Shown here: piece by piece, positions 16,563 to 25,790 of the stretch | Position numbering within the stretch: position 1 is the stretch's first letter | Layout of the letters: every line of letters starts with the position of its first letter | From: DATJLY01 sp035518375 | GTDB lineage: Bacteria > Pseudomonadota > Alphaproteobacteria > ATCC43930 > CGMCC-115725 | Assembly: GCA_035518375.1 (NCBI GenBank) | Contig: DATIXQ010000023.1 | Span: 47,769 to 111,768, forward strand | Direction: 5' to 3' | DNA length: 64,000 nt | Translations under genes and position numbers: made by a program | Notes under the pieces: model-generated | Database searches by the model: none | Seen by the model: the letters and a program-made list of their open reading frames with translations, nothing else | What the model was told of the DNA's origin: nothing

Positions 16563-17327
16563 TCAGGCGCCAAGATAGGCCTCCACCACGACGCGGTCGC
16601 GCACCACCTCGCCAGGAACCCCGTCGGCGATTTTGCGGCCGAAATCGAGGACCACGACGCGATCGACGAGCCCCATGACGAGCGGCATGTGGTGCTCGAC
16701 GAGGAGTACCGAGCACGCGGTCTCGCGCACGATCCCGCGCAGGATGCGCACCAGCTCGCGCTTCTCAACTTCGTTCAGGCCCGCGGCCGGCTCGTCCAGC
16801 AGCACGAGCGCGGGCTCACCCGCCATGGCGCGTGCGATCTCGGCAACGCGCTGGAGCCCGAACGGGAGCGCTGTTGAGGGCTGGTCGGCATAAGCCGCGA
16901 GCCCGAGCCGCTGGAGCCATGTTTCCGCGCGAGCGGCCGCCTCGCGTTCGAGGCGGCGATGGTGGCCCATGCGCAGCATCGCGCCGAAGAGGCCGCACGA
17001 TCCTGCGCGATAGGCGCCCATCATCACGTTCTCGCGCAGGCTCAATTCGCCGAAGAGTCGCACGTTCTGGAAGGTGCGCGCGATGCCGAGCGCGGCAACG
17101 CGCTCGGGCGCAAGCCCCGTGATGTCGCGGCGGGCGAACGTAACGCTGCCGGAAGTCGCTCGGACGACACCGCAGAGCGTGTTGAAGATCGTCGTCTTGC
17201 CGGCGCCGTTGGGGCCGATCAAGCCTATGATCTCATTGGCGCCGAGCGCGAACGAGACATCCTCGACGGCCTTGAGGCCGCCGAAACGCACCGACAGATT
17301 CGACACTTCGAGAAGTGGCGCCGTCAT
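16563..17327 (-). CDS. livG: Liv-type ABC ATPase, LivG family, second system
   Basis: A 254-residue ATPase with Walker A GPNGAGKTT, the LivG-type GIARTFQNVRLFGELSLREN segment, signature LPFGLQRVAEIARAM (a degenerate LSGGQ as is common in LivG) and Walker B LVLLDEPAAGLNEVE, followed by the switch in LVEHHM. Its ATG overlaps the stop of the fused permease gene as ATGA (17324-17327). A longer open frame upstream is a readthrough artefact. Confidence 0.92.
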   Translation of the reverse strand: MTAPLLEVSNLSVRFGGLKAVEDVSFALGANEIIGLIGPNGAGKTTIFNTLCGVVRATSGSVTFARRDITGLAPERVAALGIARTFQNVRLFGELSLRENVMMGAYRAGSCGLFGAMLRMGHHRRLEREAAARAETWLQRLGLAAYADQPSTALPFGLQRVAEIARAMAGEPALVLLDEPAAGLNEVEKRELVRILRGIVRETACSVLLVEHHMPLVMGLVDRVVVLDFGRKIADGVPGEVVRDRVVVEAYLGA

Positions 17328-19243
17328 GAGGGACGCATCTCCGGTGCCGGACGGCCGACGCGGCTCCTCGGCCTGAGCCGCGCGAGGATTTCCCTCCCAT
17401 GCTCGTTCGACTGCACCAGGACGACACAAATGAGGAGGACGCCAAAAATGAGATATTGGAGACCCGCGACGACCTCCGTCGCGGACGAGCCGCCGACCCA
17501 GCCGATCACTACCGGCAGCGCCACGACGATCGCAGAGCCGATATAGGCGCCCCAGAGCGACAGGAGCCCTCCGAGCGTCAGCGCGGTAAGCTGCGCGATC
17601 GTCGCATCGAGGCCGAAGGGGCCGGGGTTGGCGATGCCGAGATAATGCACATAGAGACTTCCGGCCGCGCTTGCGACGGCGGCGCTGAAGGCGAAGCTCC
17701 GGGTCTTGAGCGAGGCGACATCGACCGCGCATGAGCGCGCCGCCGATTCGCTTGACCGGATGGCAAGGAGCGCGCGGCCGAAACGCGAGCGCGTCAGGCT
17801 CATGCCGAGGATCAGTACCGCGAGCGAAACGACGAGGCCCACATAGTAGAATTGGCGATCCTCGAAGAAGCTCATGCCGGCGATGCCGAGCGGCGGGATG
17901 CCGGGAAGCCCGTTCGGTCCGCCGGTGATGCCGTTCAGCTCCCGCGCGAAGGTGAGCGCGATCATGAGGAGCCCGAGGCTCGCCATCGACAAGTAATAGC
18001 CGCGGAGACGGAAGATCATGCGCCCAAGCGCCAAAGCCGTGAGCGTCGCGAGCACGATGCCGACCGCCATTGCCGGCAACGCGGGCCAGTTTTCCTTCAC
18101 CGTTAGGAACCCGCTCGAATAGGCGCCGATCATCATGAAGGCGCCCTGGCCCAGGGAGAGCTGCCCGCAATAACCGGTGAGCAGCACGAGCCCCATCACG
18201 ACGATCGCGGTGATCTCGGCGAAGATGGCGGTGGTGAGCCAGACGCCGGTGAGGATTTGGCCCAACGCCACGAGCACAACCACGCCTATGCCGAGGCGCA
18301 CGAGATCGGCTCGTGTGAACCGCGTTGCCGAGACGGTACCGGACAGCACTTCCTCCCCCTTCTCGTCGCCGGCACCCGTCGAACGCGCGCCGAGCAGCCC
18401 TTGCGGGCGCACGATCAGCACGAGCAGCAGTAGGCTGAACGTGATCGCGTCCTGATATGCCGATGAGACGAAGCCGTTGCCGAAGCCTTCGGCGAGGCCC
18501 AGCACGATGCCGCCGACGATCGGCCCATAGGCGGTCGAGAAGCCGCCCAAGGCCGCGGCGGTGAAGCCCTTTAGGCCGAGCCCGAGGCCGATATCGACCT
18601 GCGCCAGCGAAATGGGTGCCCACACTGCGCCGCCGAGCCCGCCGAGGAGCCCGGCCGCGACGAACGCGTAGAAGCCCATGCGCCGGTGGTCGATGCCGAC
18701 GAAGGCAGCTCCCAGCGGATTGGAGGCGCCGGCTCGGAGCGCCAGTCCCATCACCGTGCGCTGGAAAAAGCCCGAGGTCGTGATGCTGACGAGCGCCAGT
18801 GTCCCGATGAGCCACAGTTCCTGTGGCAGCACGCTCACGCCCATGATGTTGAGCGGTGTGCCGCCGGTGAAGGGCGGGACGGGGATCGGCTCGGCGCTCC
18901 AGATCGTCGTCACGGTGCCGCGGATGAGGATGGCGAAGCCGATGGTGATGAGCACCGACTGCGCGATCGTCGCGCGCGGCGCCGGGCGCAGGGCAAGCTG
19001 GTAGAAGCCGCCGCCGATCGCGGCGCAGGCGATCGTCGCGATGAGCGCCGCGAGCATGACGGGGACGCCGGCGCGCGCCAATACACCCGTCAGGATCGCG
19101 CCCAGCATGGCGAGATCGCCCTGCGCGAAGTTTATGATCCCGGCGCTGCGGTTGACGAGACCGAAGCCGAGGCCGATGAAGGCATAGAGCGCACCATTCG
19201 CCAGGCTCGAAAAGATCGTCTGCGCAATGGTGACGAAATCCAT
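17324..19243 (-). CDS. livHM: Fused LivH-LivM permease
   Basis: A single 639-residue chain combining both permease halves of a Liv importer. Residues about 1-290 are LivH-like (LVNRSAGIINFAQGDLAMLG near residue 30; the EAA-like loop at ALRAGASNPLGAAFVGID). A linker rich in charged residues (RSTGAGDEKGEEVLSG, about 292-310) joins a LivM-like half with LLTGYCGQLSLGQGAFMMIG and the loop SRFGRALLAIRSSESAARSC. Roughly sixteen or more membrane segments are expected. In the other Liv operon of this window the two halves are separate genes, so the fusion is a real difference between the systems. Both halves keep their coupling loops, so the fused chain should be functional. Confidence 0.9.
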   Translation of the reverse strand: MDFVTIAQTIFSSLANGALYAFIGLGFGLVNRSAGIINFAQGDLAMLGAILTGVLARAGVPVMLAALIATIACAAIGGGFYQLALRPAPRATIAQSVLITIGFAILIRGTVTTIWSAEPIPVPPFTGGTPLNIMGVSVLPQELWLIGTLALVSITTSGFFQRTVMGLALRAGASNPLGAAFVGIDHRRMGFYAFVAAGLLGGLGGAVWAPISLAQVDIGLGLGLKGFTAAALGGFSTAYGPIVGGIVLGLAEGFGNGFVSSAYQDAITFSLLLLVLIVRPQGLLGARSTGAGDEKGEEVLSGTVSATRFTRADLVRLGIGVVVLVALGQILTGVWLTTAIFAEITAIVVMGLVLLTGYCGQLSLGQGAFMMIGAYSSGFLTVKENWPALPAMAVGIVLATLTALALGRMIFRLRGYYLSMASLGLLMIALTFARELNGITGGPNGLPGIPPLGIAGMSFFEDRQFYYVGLVVSLAVLILGMSLTRSRFGRALLAIRSSESAARSCAVDVASLKTRSFAFSAAVASAAGSLYVHYLGIANPGPFGLDATIAQLTALTLGGLLSLWGAYIGSAIVVALPVVIGWVGGSSATEVVAGLQYLIFGVLLICVVLVQSNEHGREILARLRPRSRVGRPAPEMRPS

Positions 19244-19250
19244 CGTGCGG

Positions 19251-20399
19251 CTACTTTGCCGCTACCCACTCGCCCTTCACGTATTTGAGCATCGCGATGC
19301 CGCTTTCGAGCGAGCTTTCGTGGCTCGTCGGCGTGAAGGTCCAAAAGCCCTGGATGCCGGGTACGTCCTTGATCGTCTCGAGCGCGTGCAGCAGCGCCTC
19401 GTGATCAAGGGCCTTGGCGCCCAGGGACTTCGCCGCTACCTGCGTCAGCAAGATTGAATCGGCGCACGTGACGGAAAGGCCCACTACTTCGGCGCCCGGA
19501 TCGATCTTGTCGAACTCGGCGCGGAAGGCCTTGAGGTTGGCGGCCAAGGGCTCACTGCCGGAGACCCCTGCGGCGGCGGCCTTGTATCCGACATAGAGGA
19601 ACTGGTTCGAGCCCTCGCCGGCAAGCTCGGCGAACGCCTTCGTCTGCAAATTCACGCCACCGACGATCGGCTGCTTCATGCCGAGTTGCGCCACTTTCTT
19701 TGCAATTATGGCGCCCGGCGGCGGATTCGACGAGAAGTCCCAGATCACATCGGGGTTACTGGCACGGACATGCGTCACCTGCGCCGTCATGTCCGTATCG
19801 GTCTGGGTATAAAGTTCCTCGTCGACGATCTGCATGCCGGCGGCGTCGGCCGCGGTCTTCAGATTGGCGGCGACGTCAGCGCCGAACGGACCGTTGTCGC
19901 GGATGTCGGCGATCGTCTTCATTCCCTTGCCCTTGAGGAAGGCGAGCGCGGCCGGGATCTGATCCTCGTTAGTGGCAAGCGCTTTGAACACCCATTTCTT
20001 GAGCGGGCGGAAATTGACGGTGGCGCCGGCGATGGCAAAGGTCGGCACGCCCGCCTGCGCCACGGTCGGGAGGATTGCCTGGGTCTGGGGCGTCGTCCCG
20101 GCGCCCAGAAGGAGGTCGACCTTCTGGTCGAAGAGGAGCCGGCGTGCGCAAAGTACAGCCTGTTGCTCGACTGTCTGAGTGTCGCACACCGTCATCTCGA
20201 CATGCATACCGCCGATGCCGCCCTTGGCATTGACCATTGCCACCGCTGCCTTCGCGCCCTCGACAAGGTACTTGCCGATGTCCGCGCCAGGGCCGGTCAG
20301 TGACAGGATGGCGCCGATTTTGAAGTCCTCGGCACGGGCGGGCGCGAGCGGCAGCGCGACGAGCGCCAGCGCGGCGATGGTCATTGTCGATCGACGCAT
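19251..20399 (-). CDS. Liv-type ABC substrate-binding protein, second system
   Basis: First gene of the second Liv operon, 382 residues. The signal peptide MRRSTMTIAALALVALPLAP ends at ARAE and the mature protein starts DFKIGAILSLTGPGADIGKY. It is more distant from the tandem pair upstream than those two are from each other. The start at 20399 has GGGAGG 6-10 bases upstream; an alternative ATG six codons later would also leave a signal peptide. Only 7 bases separate it from the fused permease gene. Confidence 0.9.
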   Translation of the reverse strand: MRRSTMTIAALALVALPLAPARAEDFKIGAILSLTGPGADIGKYLVEGAKAAVAMVNAKGGIGGMHVEMTVCDTQTVEQQAVLCARRLLFDQKVDLLLGAGTTPQTQAILPTVAQAGVPTFAIAGATVNFRPLKKWVFKALATNEDQIPAALAFLKGKGMKTIADIRDNGPFGADVAANLKTAADAAGMQIVDEELYTQTDTDMTAQVTHVRASNPDVIWDFSSNPPPGAIIAKKVAQLGMKQPIVGGVNLQTKAFAELAGEGSNQFLYVGYKAAAAGVSGSEPLAANLKAFRAEFDKIDPGAEVVGLSVTCADSILLTQVAAKSLGAKALDHEALLHALETIKDVPGIQGFWTFTPTSHESSLESGIAMLKYVKGEWVAAK

Positions 20400-20418
20400 A
20401 TGGTCCTCCCTTCGGTGT

Positions 20419-20434
20419 GCGGGCCTTTGCCCGC
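20419..20434 (-). promoter_or_regulatory. Leader hairpin before second Liv operon
   Basis: On the minus strand GCGGGC, AAAG, GCCCGC form a perfect 6-base stem just upstream of the ribosome-binding sequence of the binding-protein gene. It may be a weak terminator for the upstream amidohydrolase gene or an mRNA-stabilising leader; no T-run follows. Confidence 0.3.
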
Positions 20435-20500
20435 TTGGACGGCCGCTGCCGTCAATGTTCGCCAAGATAACGGCATCGCCGCCTCTTGTCGAAGCACGGA

Positions 20501-21943
20501 TCAGACGCGCACCCGCTCCCTTTTGCGCGTACTCTCCTGCAACAGTTTCTTCGTCTCTTCTTCGACCACGGTGCCGGCGAAATAGTCGGGGTTCATCGAG
20601 AGATGGAACATCGCCGGGTTGACGAAAGCGAAGTCGCGCAGATTATCGGGCGAGAGCAGCTTCGCCTGCACGAGCCGATAAGCCTCGCCAAGGATGGTCG
20701 TGGCGTCGAGCACGTCCCAATGGCCGATGTCCGAGCCGAGCATCGCCTTCAAGGGCAGACCGATCGGCGACAACTTGCGGTCAAAGGCGACCGCGACCAT
20801 GCGGTCCTCGGCCTCGCAGCCGAAATAGAACGGATCGACGAAAAGCTCCTTCAGGTCCTTGATCTCGCGCATGGCGCAGGCCGCGAACTCGTCGAAGAGC
20901 TCGGGCCGCTTGATCTGGAAGCGGCCATGCGGATCCGCGCGGACGCGCTCGGGCCGCAATCGCGCGTCGCCGAACTCGCGGAAGAGCCGCTCGAGCAGGT
21001 CGATGTCGAGCAGGTCGGGGTTGAGGTTCTTTTCGAGCGCGTCGGCGTTGCGTTTCTCGAAATGCTCGACGATGTCGGAGAGCAGCGTAAGGGCCCAGCT
21101 CACGCCACCTTCGAGGAAGGCGAAGCTCAAATTAGGGAAACGCCGCGTCACGCCGCTGAAGATGAGCGAGCGGCAGAAGAAATTGCAGCCGTCGGCGAAA
21201 TCGCCGAGATGGTTGAAGACATAATTCGACGGCGAGGCGCGATAGGGAATGCCGCGCGAAGATGTATGGCACGCGGGCGCCACTTTGAGCTCGATGCAGC
21301 GGCGCCAGAACGGATCGTAGTCGTAGGGCGAATCCATGATGATCGAGCGCGTGGACTGGGTGCGGAACTCGCGCGTGTCGGCGCCGAGCGGCGCCTGAGC
21401 GGGGCCGCGCATCTCGGTGCCGATCATCACCGCCTTGAAGCCAAGCTCCTTCACCGCGAAATCGAGCTCGCGGATCGCCTCCTCGGGCGTGTAGGTCGGG
21501 ATGAGAGCCACCGGGCGCAGCCGGTCCTCCGTGCCGCGGAACATGTCGGCATACATGATGTTGAGGGCCCGGCAGGTGGCCTGGCGCAGCTCGTCGTCGA
21601 CGATATAGGCGTGCGCGAGCCCGAGCGTCGTATAGCAATGCGCGAAATCGATGCCGAGCTCGTCCATGCGCGAGCGGAAATAGCGCGGCAGCATGGCCAA
21701 GGCGCGGTCGCTCGTGTGCTCGCCGGACGACAGCCCCCACCAGAAGCCTTTGACCGCGGCGCCATGCGAGCCCGCGTTCTGGAACGCCGCCGCCGCGCGC
21801 TGGGCAAGCGCTTTGCCGCCCACCTGCTCAAGACAATCCATCAGCGCGAAATTGCACTCGACGATATGGGCGTCGGCGTCGATCACCGGATGATCGAGCT
21901 TGGCGCGCACCTCGGCGCCGGTGAGATTGCTGTAGCCGCTCAT
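20501..21943 (-). CDS. Amidohydrolase family (amidohydrolase 2) metal-dependent hydrolase
   Basis: A 480-residue TIM-barrel hydrolase of the ACMSD/amidohydrolase 2 group, whose members hydrolyse or decarboxylate aromatic and heterocyclic acids. DADAH at residues 22-26 supplies the first-strand metal ligands, CHTSSRG the histidine of a later strand and GSDIGHWD the C-terminal aspartate. The length is about 120 more than typical ACMSD-like proteins, mostly in the middle. The gene stands 101 bases upstream of the second Liv operon on the same strand and may share transcription with it, linking uptake to hydrolysis. Substrate unknown. Confidence 0.83.
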   Translation of the reverse strand: MSGYSNLTGAEVRAKLDHPVIDADAHIVECNFALMDCLEQVGGKALAQRAAAAFQNAGSHGAAVKGFWWGLSSGEHTSDRALAMLPRYFRSRMDELGIDFAHCYTTLGLAHAYIVDDELRQATCRALNIMYADMFRGTEDRLRPVALIPTYTPEEAIRELDFAVKELGFKAVMIGTEMRGPAQAPLGADTREFRTQSTRSIIMDSPYDYDPFWRRCIELKVAPACHTSSRGIPYRASPSNYVFNHLGDFADGCNFFCRSLIFSGVTRRFPNLSFAFLEGGVSWALTLLSDIVEHFEKRNADALEKNLNPDLLDIDLLERLFREFGDARLRPERVRADPHGRFQIKRPELFDEFAACAMREIKDLKELFVDPFYFGCEAEDRMVAVAFDRKLSPIGLPLKAMLGSDIGHWDVLDATTILGEAYRLVQAKLLSPDNLRDFAFVNPAMFHLSMNPDYFAGTVVEEETKKLLQESTRKRERVRV

Positions 21944-22034
21944 GGGCAGCCCTCCCTTTGCACACGAGTATCCGTCGCTGCTGCGCCCGCCGCAACCGGG
22001 CGGTAATCTCGGGCCGCGAACAGAGGAGGTTCGG

Positions 22035-22595
22035 GTGGCACGCTCGCAGCAAGACGCCGGCGATCCCTTCGCCGAGATCCGCGCGGCAACGGTCGCGCAT
22101 CGCGCGCGCCACGGCTGCGGCGCCCATTCCTATACCGAGGGGCCGCTCCTGAGCGTCATCGCCGCGGCCTGCGCCGCGCGTCGTATCGTCGAACTGGGGA
22201 CGGCGCTCGGCTACACCGCGCTCTGCCTCGCCCACGGCGCCGAGGCCGCGCATGTCGATACAATCGAGCGCGATCCCGAGCATGTGCGTCTCGCGCGCGG
22301 CCATATCGCCGCGGCCGGTATGGCTTCGCGGATCACCGTGCACGAGGACGATTTCGAGACGGTGCTGCCGCGTCTTTCGCCACCCTATGATCTCGGCTTC
22401 TTTGATGGGTTCGCGCCCACACCGGCGCACCTTGCCGAATTCCGCCGCCTCCTGCGCCCGCGAGGCGTGCTCGTCAGCACCAATCTCGATTTCGGCCGTG
22501 CCGACGCCTACCGCGCGGCGCTCGCCGATCCGCGACAGTTCATCACGAGTTTCGCTGCGGAGGACGGACGGACCGCGATCAGCATCAAGCTGTGA
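22035..22595 (+). CDS. SAM-dependent O-methyltransferase-like protein
   Basis: A class I methyltransferase of 186 residues resembling the small catechol/caffeoyl-CoA O-methyltransferase group. VELGTALGYTALCLAHG is the SAM-binding loop, HVDTIERDPEHVRLAR the acidic second strand, and DLGFFDGF replaces the usual DxxFID motif. The GTG at 22035 is preferred because AGAGGAGGT lies 5 bases upstream; the in-frame ATG at 21942 would overlap the start of the divergent amidohydrolase gene. It converges on the 3-hydroxyisobutyrate-type dehydrogenase gene. Acceptor unknown. Confidence 0.75.
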   Translation: MARSQQDAGDPFAEIRAATVAHRARHGCGAHSYTEGPLLSVIAAACAARRIVELGTALGYTALCLAHGAEAAHVDTIERDPEHVRLARGHIAAAGMASRITVHEDDFETVLPRLSPPYDLGFFDGFAPTPAHLAEFRRLLRPRGVLVSTNLDFGRADAYRAALADPRQFITSFAAEDGRTAISIKL

Positions 22596-22605
22596 TCCGC
22601 GCTCG

Positions 22606-23538
22606 CTAGCTCTTGTCGCGTTCGAGAATCTCGGCGATGCGCTTGGGATCGACCCTGATCTCGACGCCCGCGCGCTCGGTCTGTAGCAGCATGGCGACAC
22701 GGGAATCGCGTTGCGCCCAGCCGCGGTTCATCGCCTCGGTCAACTCCTCGAGCGCGAGGTTCGCGGCGCGCATCGGCACGCTCAATTCGCGCCCCAAGGC
22801 GGTTGCGAGCCCCACGTCTTTGTGCGCCAGCTTCAGCGCGAACGCTGGCGGGTCGTAGATGCCGGGAAGGAACTGATCGACGACGGCGTCGAACGTGCGG
22901 CGCCGGCCGGCCGCGCCTTGGCGCACGGCCTCGAACAAGGCCGCCGGGTCGAGCCCCGCCTTGACGCCAAGGGTGAACACCTCGGCGAGCGCCGCCTGGA
23001 TCGTGTAGCCGGCGCAGTTGTGCACGAGCTTCGCCACCGTGCCGGCGCCGATCGCGCCGACATAGCGCGCCTGGTCGCCGATTGCGTCGAGCACCTTCTT
23101 GTGCTGGTCGAAGACGGTGCGCTCGCCGCCGACCCAAATGGCGAGACGGCCGGTCTTGGCGCCGCGCGGGCCTCCACTCACCGGTGCGTCGAGCATGTGG
23201 ATGTGCTTCTCGGCAAAGCGCGCGTGAATGCGCCGGACGAGCGTCGGCGAGTTGGTGGAGAGGTCGAAATAGGCCGTGCCCGGCCGCATTGCTTCCAGCA
23301 GCCCGCCCGGCCCGAGCGCCACCGCCTCGACCTCGGGCGGGCCGGGGAGCGAGGTGAACACGACCTCCGCCTCGGCTGCGGCGCGGGCAGGCGTGTCAGC
23401 CCATTGCGCGCCCGCCGCGAGATGCGGCTCGGCCGCCGCCCGCCGCATGTCGTTGACAATGAGCCAGTGCCCCGCCTTCTGCAGATTGGCGGCCATGCTG
23501 GCCCCCATCGTGCCGACGCCAATGAAGCCTACCTGCAT
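22606..23538 (-). CDS. 3-Hydroxyisobutyrate dehydrogenase-family NAD(P)-dependent oxidoreductase
   Basis: A beta-hydroxyacid dehydrogenase of 310 residues. The N-terminal Rossmann motif is GFIGVGTMGASMAANL; DAPVSGGPRGAKTG is the substrate-binding signature and the catalytic lysine lies in GTVAKLVHNCAGY. Family members oxidise 3-hydroxyisobutyrate, tartronate semialdehyde-type or related hydroxyacids. The start at 23538 was chosen from the Rossmann motif position. It is divergent from the alcohol dehydrogenase operon with a 46-base gap. Confidence 0.9.
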   Translation of the reverse strand: MQVGFIGVGTMGASMAANLQKAGHWLIVNDMRRAAAEPHLAAGAQWADTPARAAAEAEVVFTSLPGPPEVEAVALGPGGLLEAMRPGTAYFDLSTNSPTLVRRIHARFAEKHIHMLDAPVSGGPRGAKTGRLAIWVGGERTVFDQHKKVLDAIGDQARYVGAIGAGTVAKLVHNCAGYTIQAALAEVFTLGVKAGLDPAALFEAVRQGAAGRRRTFDAVVDQFLPGIYDPPAFALKLAHKDVGLATALGRELSVPMRAANLALEELTEAMNRGWAQRDSRVAMLLQTERAGVEIRVDPKRIAEILERDKS

Positions 23539-23584
23539 CTCGCCTTCTCCCTTTATTCGGTCATAATGAAAGAGGGAGGTCGCC

Positions 23585-24682
23585 ATGGAAATCAAGGCTG
23601 CCGTCTTCCGCAAGGTGCATGAGCCAGTCTCGATCGAGGGTGTCGAGATCGACAAGCCGGCGGGTCGCGAGGTGCTCGTGCGAACGGTCGCGACCGGCGT
23701 GTGTCACAGCGATCTCCACGTCGTGGACGGACTCGGCCGATTCCCGCTCGACCGGCCAATGGTGTTGGGACACGAGGGCGCGGGGATCGTCGAGACAGTG
23801 GGGCCTGACGTCGCCACCCTGAAGCCGGGAGACCACGTGGTTGCTTGTCTCTCCGGCTTCTGCGGAACCTGCGAGCAGTGCTTGAGCGGCCATCCCAATC
23901 TCTGCACCGGCGGTATCGTGACGCGGCCGGACACTGCGCCATCACGGCTTTCGCAAAAAGGTTCACCGTTCCGCCAATTCCTCGGCATCTCGAGCTACGC
24001 TGAGCGCATGCTGCTGCACGAGAACTCGGTGGTGCGGATCGATCCTGAGCTGCCGCTCGACCGGGCGGCGCTCGTTGGCTGCGGCGTCCTGACCGGCGTG
24101 GGCGCAGCGCTGCGTACCTCGGGCCTCAAGGCCGGCGAGAGCGTAGCGGTATTCGGTTGCGGAGGCGTCGGGCTTTCGATCGTGCAGGGCGCGCGCATCG
24201 CAGGCGCGCGGCAGATCATCGCCGTCGACATGTTCGCAGGAAAGCTCGAGATGGCGAAGCGCGTCGGCGCTACGCACAGTGTCGATGCCGGCAACGATGA
24301 TCCGGTGAAGGCCGTGCGCGCATTGACCGGCGGCGTGGGGGTCAATCACGCGTTCGAGGCCGTGGGCGTCGCGAAGATCGTACGCCAGGCGATCGAGAGC
24401 CTCGCCATCCGCGGCACGGCGACGATCGTGGGCGTGCTTCCGCCCGACGCGATGATCGAGTTCCCGTGGATGGCGATCCGCCCCGAATGCAAGGTGCAGA
24501 CCTGCCGCATGGGCTCGAACCGCTTCCGCAGCGATATCCCGCTCTATCTCGATTTCTACCGTCAGGGCCGGCTTATGCTCGACGAGATGGTGAGCCGGCG
24601 CGGGCGGCTCTCCGACATCAACGAGGCGTTCCGCGCGATGAAGGCGGGCGAGGTCGCACGCACCGTTCTGACCTTCGACTGA
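23585..24682 (+). CDS. Zinc-dependent alcohol dehydrogenase
   Basis: A medium-chain dehydrogenase of 365 residues. Catalytic zinc ligands are Cys40 (GVCHSDLH) and His63 (LGHEGAG); the structural zinc is held by Cys93, Cys96, Cys99 and Cys107 (CGTCEQCLSGHPNLC). VFGCGGVGLSIVQGARIAGA is the NAD-binding motif. The size and the structural-zinc lobe resemble the class III and NDMA-dependent alcohol dehydrogenases. First gene of a plus-strand run (alcohol dehydrogenase, luciferase-like enzyme, CoA-transferase, NIPSNAP, ThDP enzyme, amidohydrolase). GGAGG precedes the start. Confidence 0.92.
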   Translation: MEIKAAVFRKVHEPVSIEGVEIDKPAGREVLVRTVATGVCHSDLHVVDGLGRFPLDRPMVLGHEGAGIVETVGPDVATLKPGDHVVACLSGFCGTCEQCLSGHPNLCTGGIVTRPDTAPSRLSQKGSPFRQFLGISSYAERMLLHENSVVRIDPELPLDRAALVGCGVLTGVGAALRTSGLKAGESVAVFGCGGVGLSIVQGARIAGARQIIAVDMFAGKLEMAKRVGATHSVDAGNDDPVKAVRALTGGVGVNHAFEAVGVAKIVRQAIESLAIRGTATIVGVLPPDAMIEFPWMAIRPECKVQTCRMGSNRFRSDIPLYLDFYRQGRLMLDEMVSRRGRLSDINEAFRAMKAGEVARTVLTFD

Positions 24683-24695
24683 GGCGAGGATCATC

Positions 24696-25757
24696 ATGGA
24701 TTTCGGCATCTTCAATCTAATGGGAGCGCGCGAGCGCACGAAGGCGGGCAGCCAGGTCTTCGCCGAGGTCGCCGAGCAGACACGATTGGCCGACGAGCTT
24801 GGCTACAAGATCGCCTGGTTCGCCGAACACCATTTCTCGAATTACTGCCTCTGCGCTTCGCCGCTAATGATGGTGGCGCACTGCGCGCCGCTGACGAAGC
24901 AGATCGCGCTTGGCACCGCCGTTGTCGTTCTGCCGCTCTACCAGCCGGTGCGGCTTCTGGCCGAGATCGCGATGGCGGACGCGATGTCGAACGGGCGCCT
25001 CGTGCTCGGCGTGGGCGCGGGATATCAGCCCTACGAGTTCGATCGCTTCGACGTCGATCTCACCAAGAATCTCGAGATGACCGAAGAATTCTGCGACATG
25101 ATCGAGGCCGCCTTCGCGCAGGATTTCTTCAGCTTCGACGGCCGCCACTACAAAATTCCCGAGACGCACATCGCGTGCCGACCGGTACAGAAGAAGATCC
25201 CGCTCTGGCTCGCGGGGCATTCGGACCACATCTTCCGCACGGCGGCGCGGCGGGGATATCGCGCGCTGAGCTCGGGCCGCACGGGATCGGCCGAAGCGAT
25301 GCGCGAGCAGCGGCGCGTCGCCGAGGACGCCTATCGTGCCGAGGGCAAATCCTATGCGGCGGCGCATTTCGCCATCAACCGCTTCTGCTGCATCACGGAC
25401 GATGTCGGCGAGGCCATGCGCTTTGCCGAGAACGCGCGCTACCAGGCGCGGCTCGCGAGCCAACTGCGCCGGCGCGAGGAGGTGATGGACGGTACGATCC
25501 TCGTCGACAAGCCGGTGCCGGGCGAGGAGCCGCTCGAGACGATCCGCGAGAACCTGCTCATCGGCAGCGCTGCCGACGTGGCGAAAAAGCTCGCGGCCGA
25601 GATCCGCATCCTCGAGCCGGCGCACATCTGCTTCTCGTGCAAGGTCGGCAGCACGCCGCACGAAGTCGCGATGCGCACGACCGAGCGTCTCGTGCGCGAG
25701 GTGAAGCCGCTGCTCGAGCGCGAGCTGGGTCCGCTCGGGCGAATCGGCGCTGCCTAG
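24696..25757 (+). CDS. Luciferase-like flavin monooxygenase 3
   Basis: A 353-residue luciferase-like protein: IAWFAEHHFSNYCLCASPLM carries the EHH signature, VVVLPLYQPVRLLAEIAMAD and NGRLVLGVGAGYQPYEFDRF the barrel strands around the flavin phosphate. It begins 13 bases after the alcohol dehydrogenase stop and is presumably co-transcribed. It belongs to a different branch from the RutA-like copy at 7953-9086. No reductase partner is present. Confidence 0.85.
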   Translation: MDFGIFNLMGARERTKAGSQVFAEVAEQTRLADELGYKIAWFAEHHFSNYCLCASPLMMVAHCAPLTKQIALGTAVVVLPLYQPVRLLAEIAMADAMSNGRLVLGVGAGYQPYEFDRFDVDLTKNLEMTEEFCDMIEAAFAQDFFSFDGRHYKIPETHIACRPVQKKIPLWLAGHSDHIFRTAARRGYRALSSGRTGSAEAMREQRRVAEDAYRAEGKSYAAAHFAINRFCCITDDVGEAMRFAENARYQARLASQLRRREEVMDGTILVDKPVPGEEPLETIRENLLIGSAADVAKKLAAEIRILEPAHICFSCKVGSTPHEVAMRTTERLVREVKPLLERELGPLGRIGAA

Positions 25758-25790
25758 CGCGCGCCCTCGAAATCTGTTGAAATCGCCCGC

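Noticed and set aside
16563..18815. A 750-codon frame extending livG far upstream
   Set aside because: The first 496 codons are antisense-frame readthrough of the fused permease gene; the ATP-binding domain starts normally at 17327 with an ATGA overlap.
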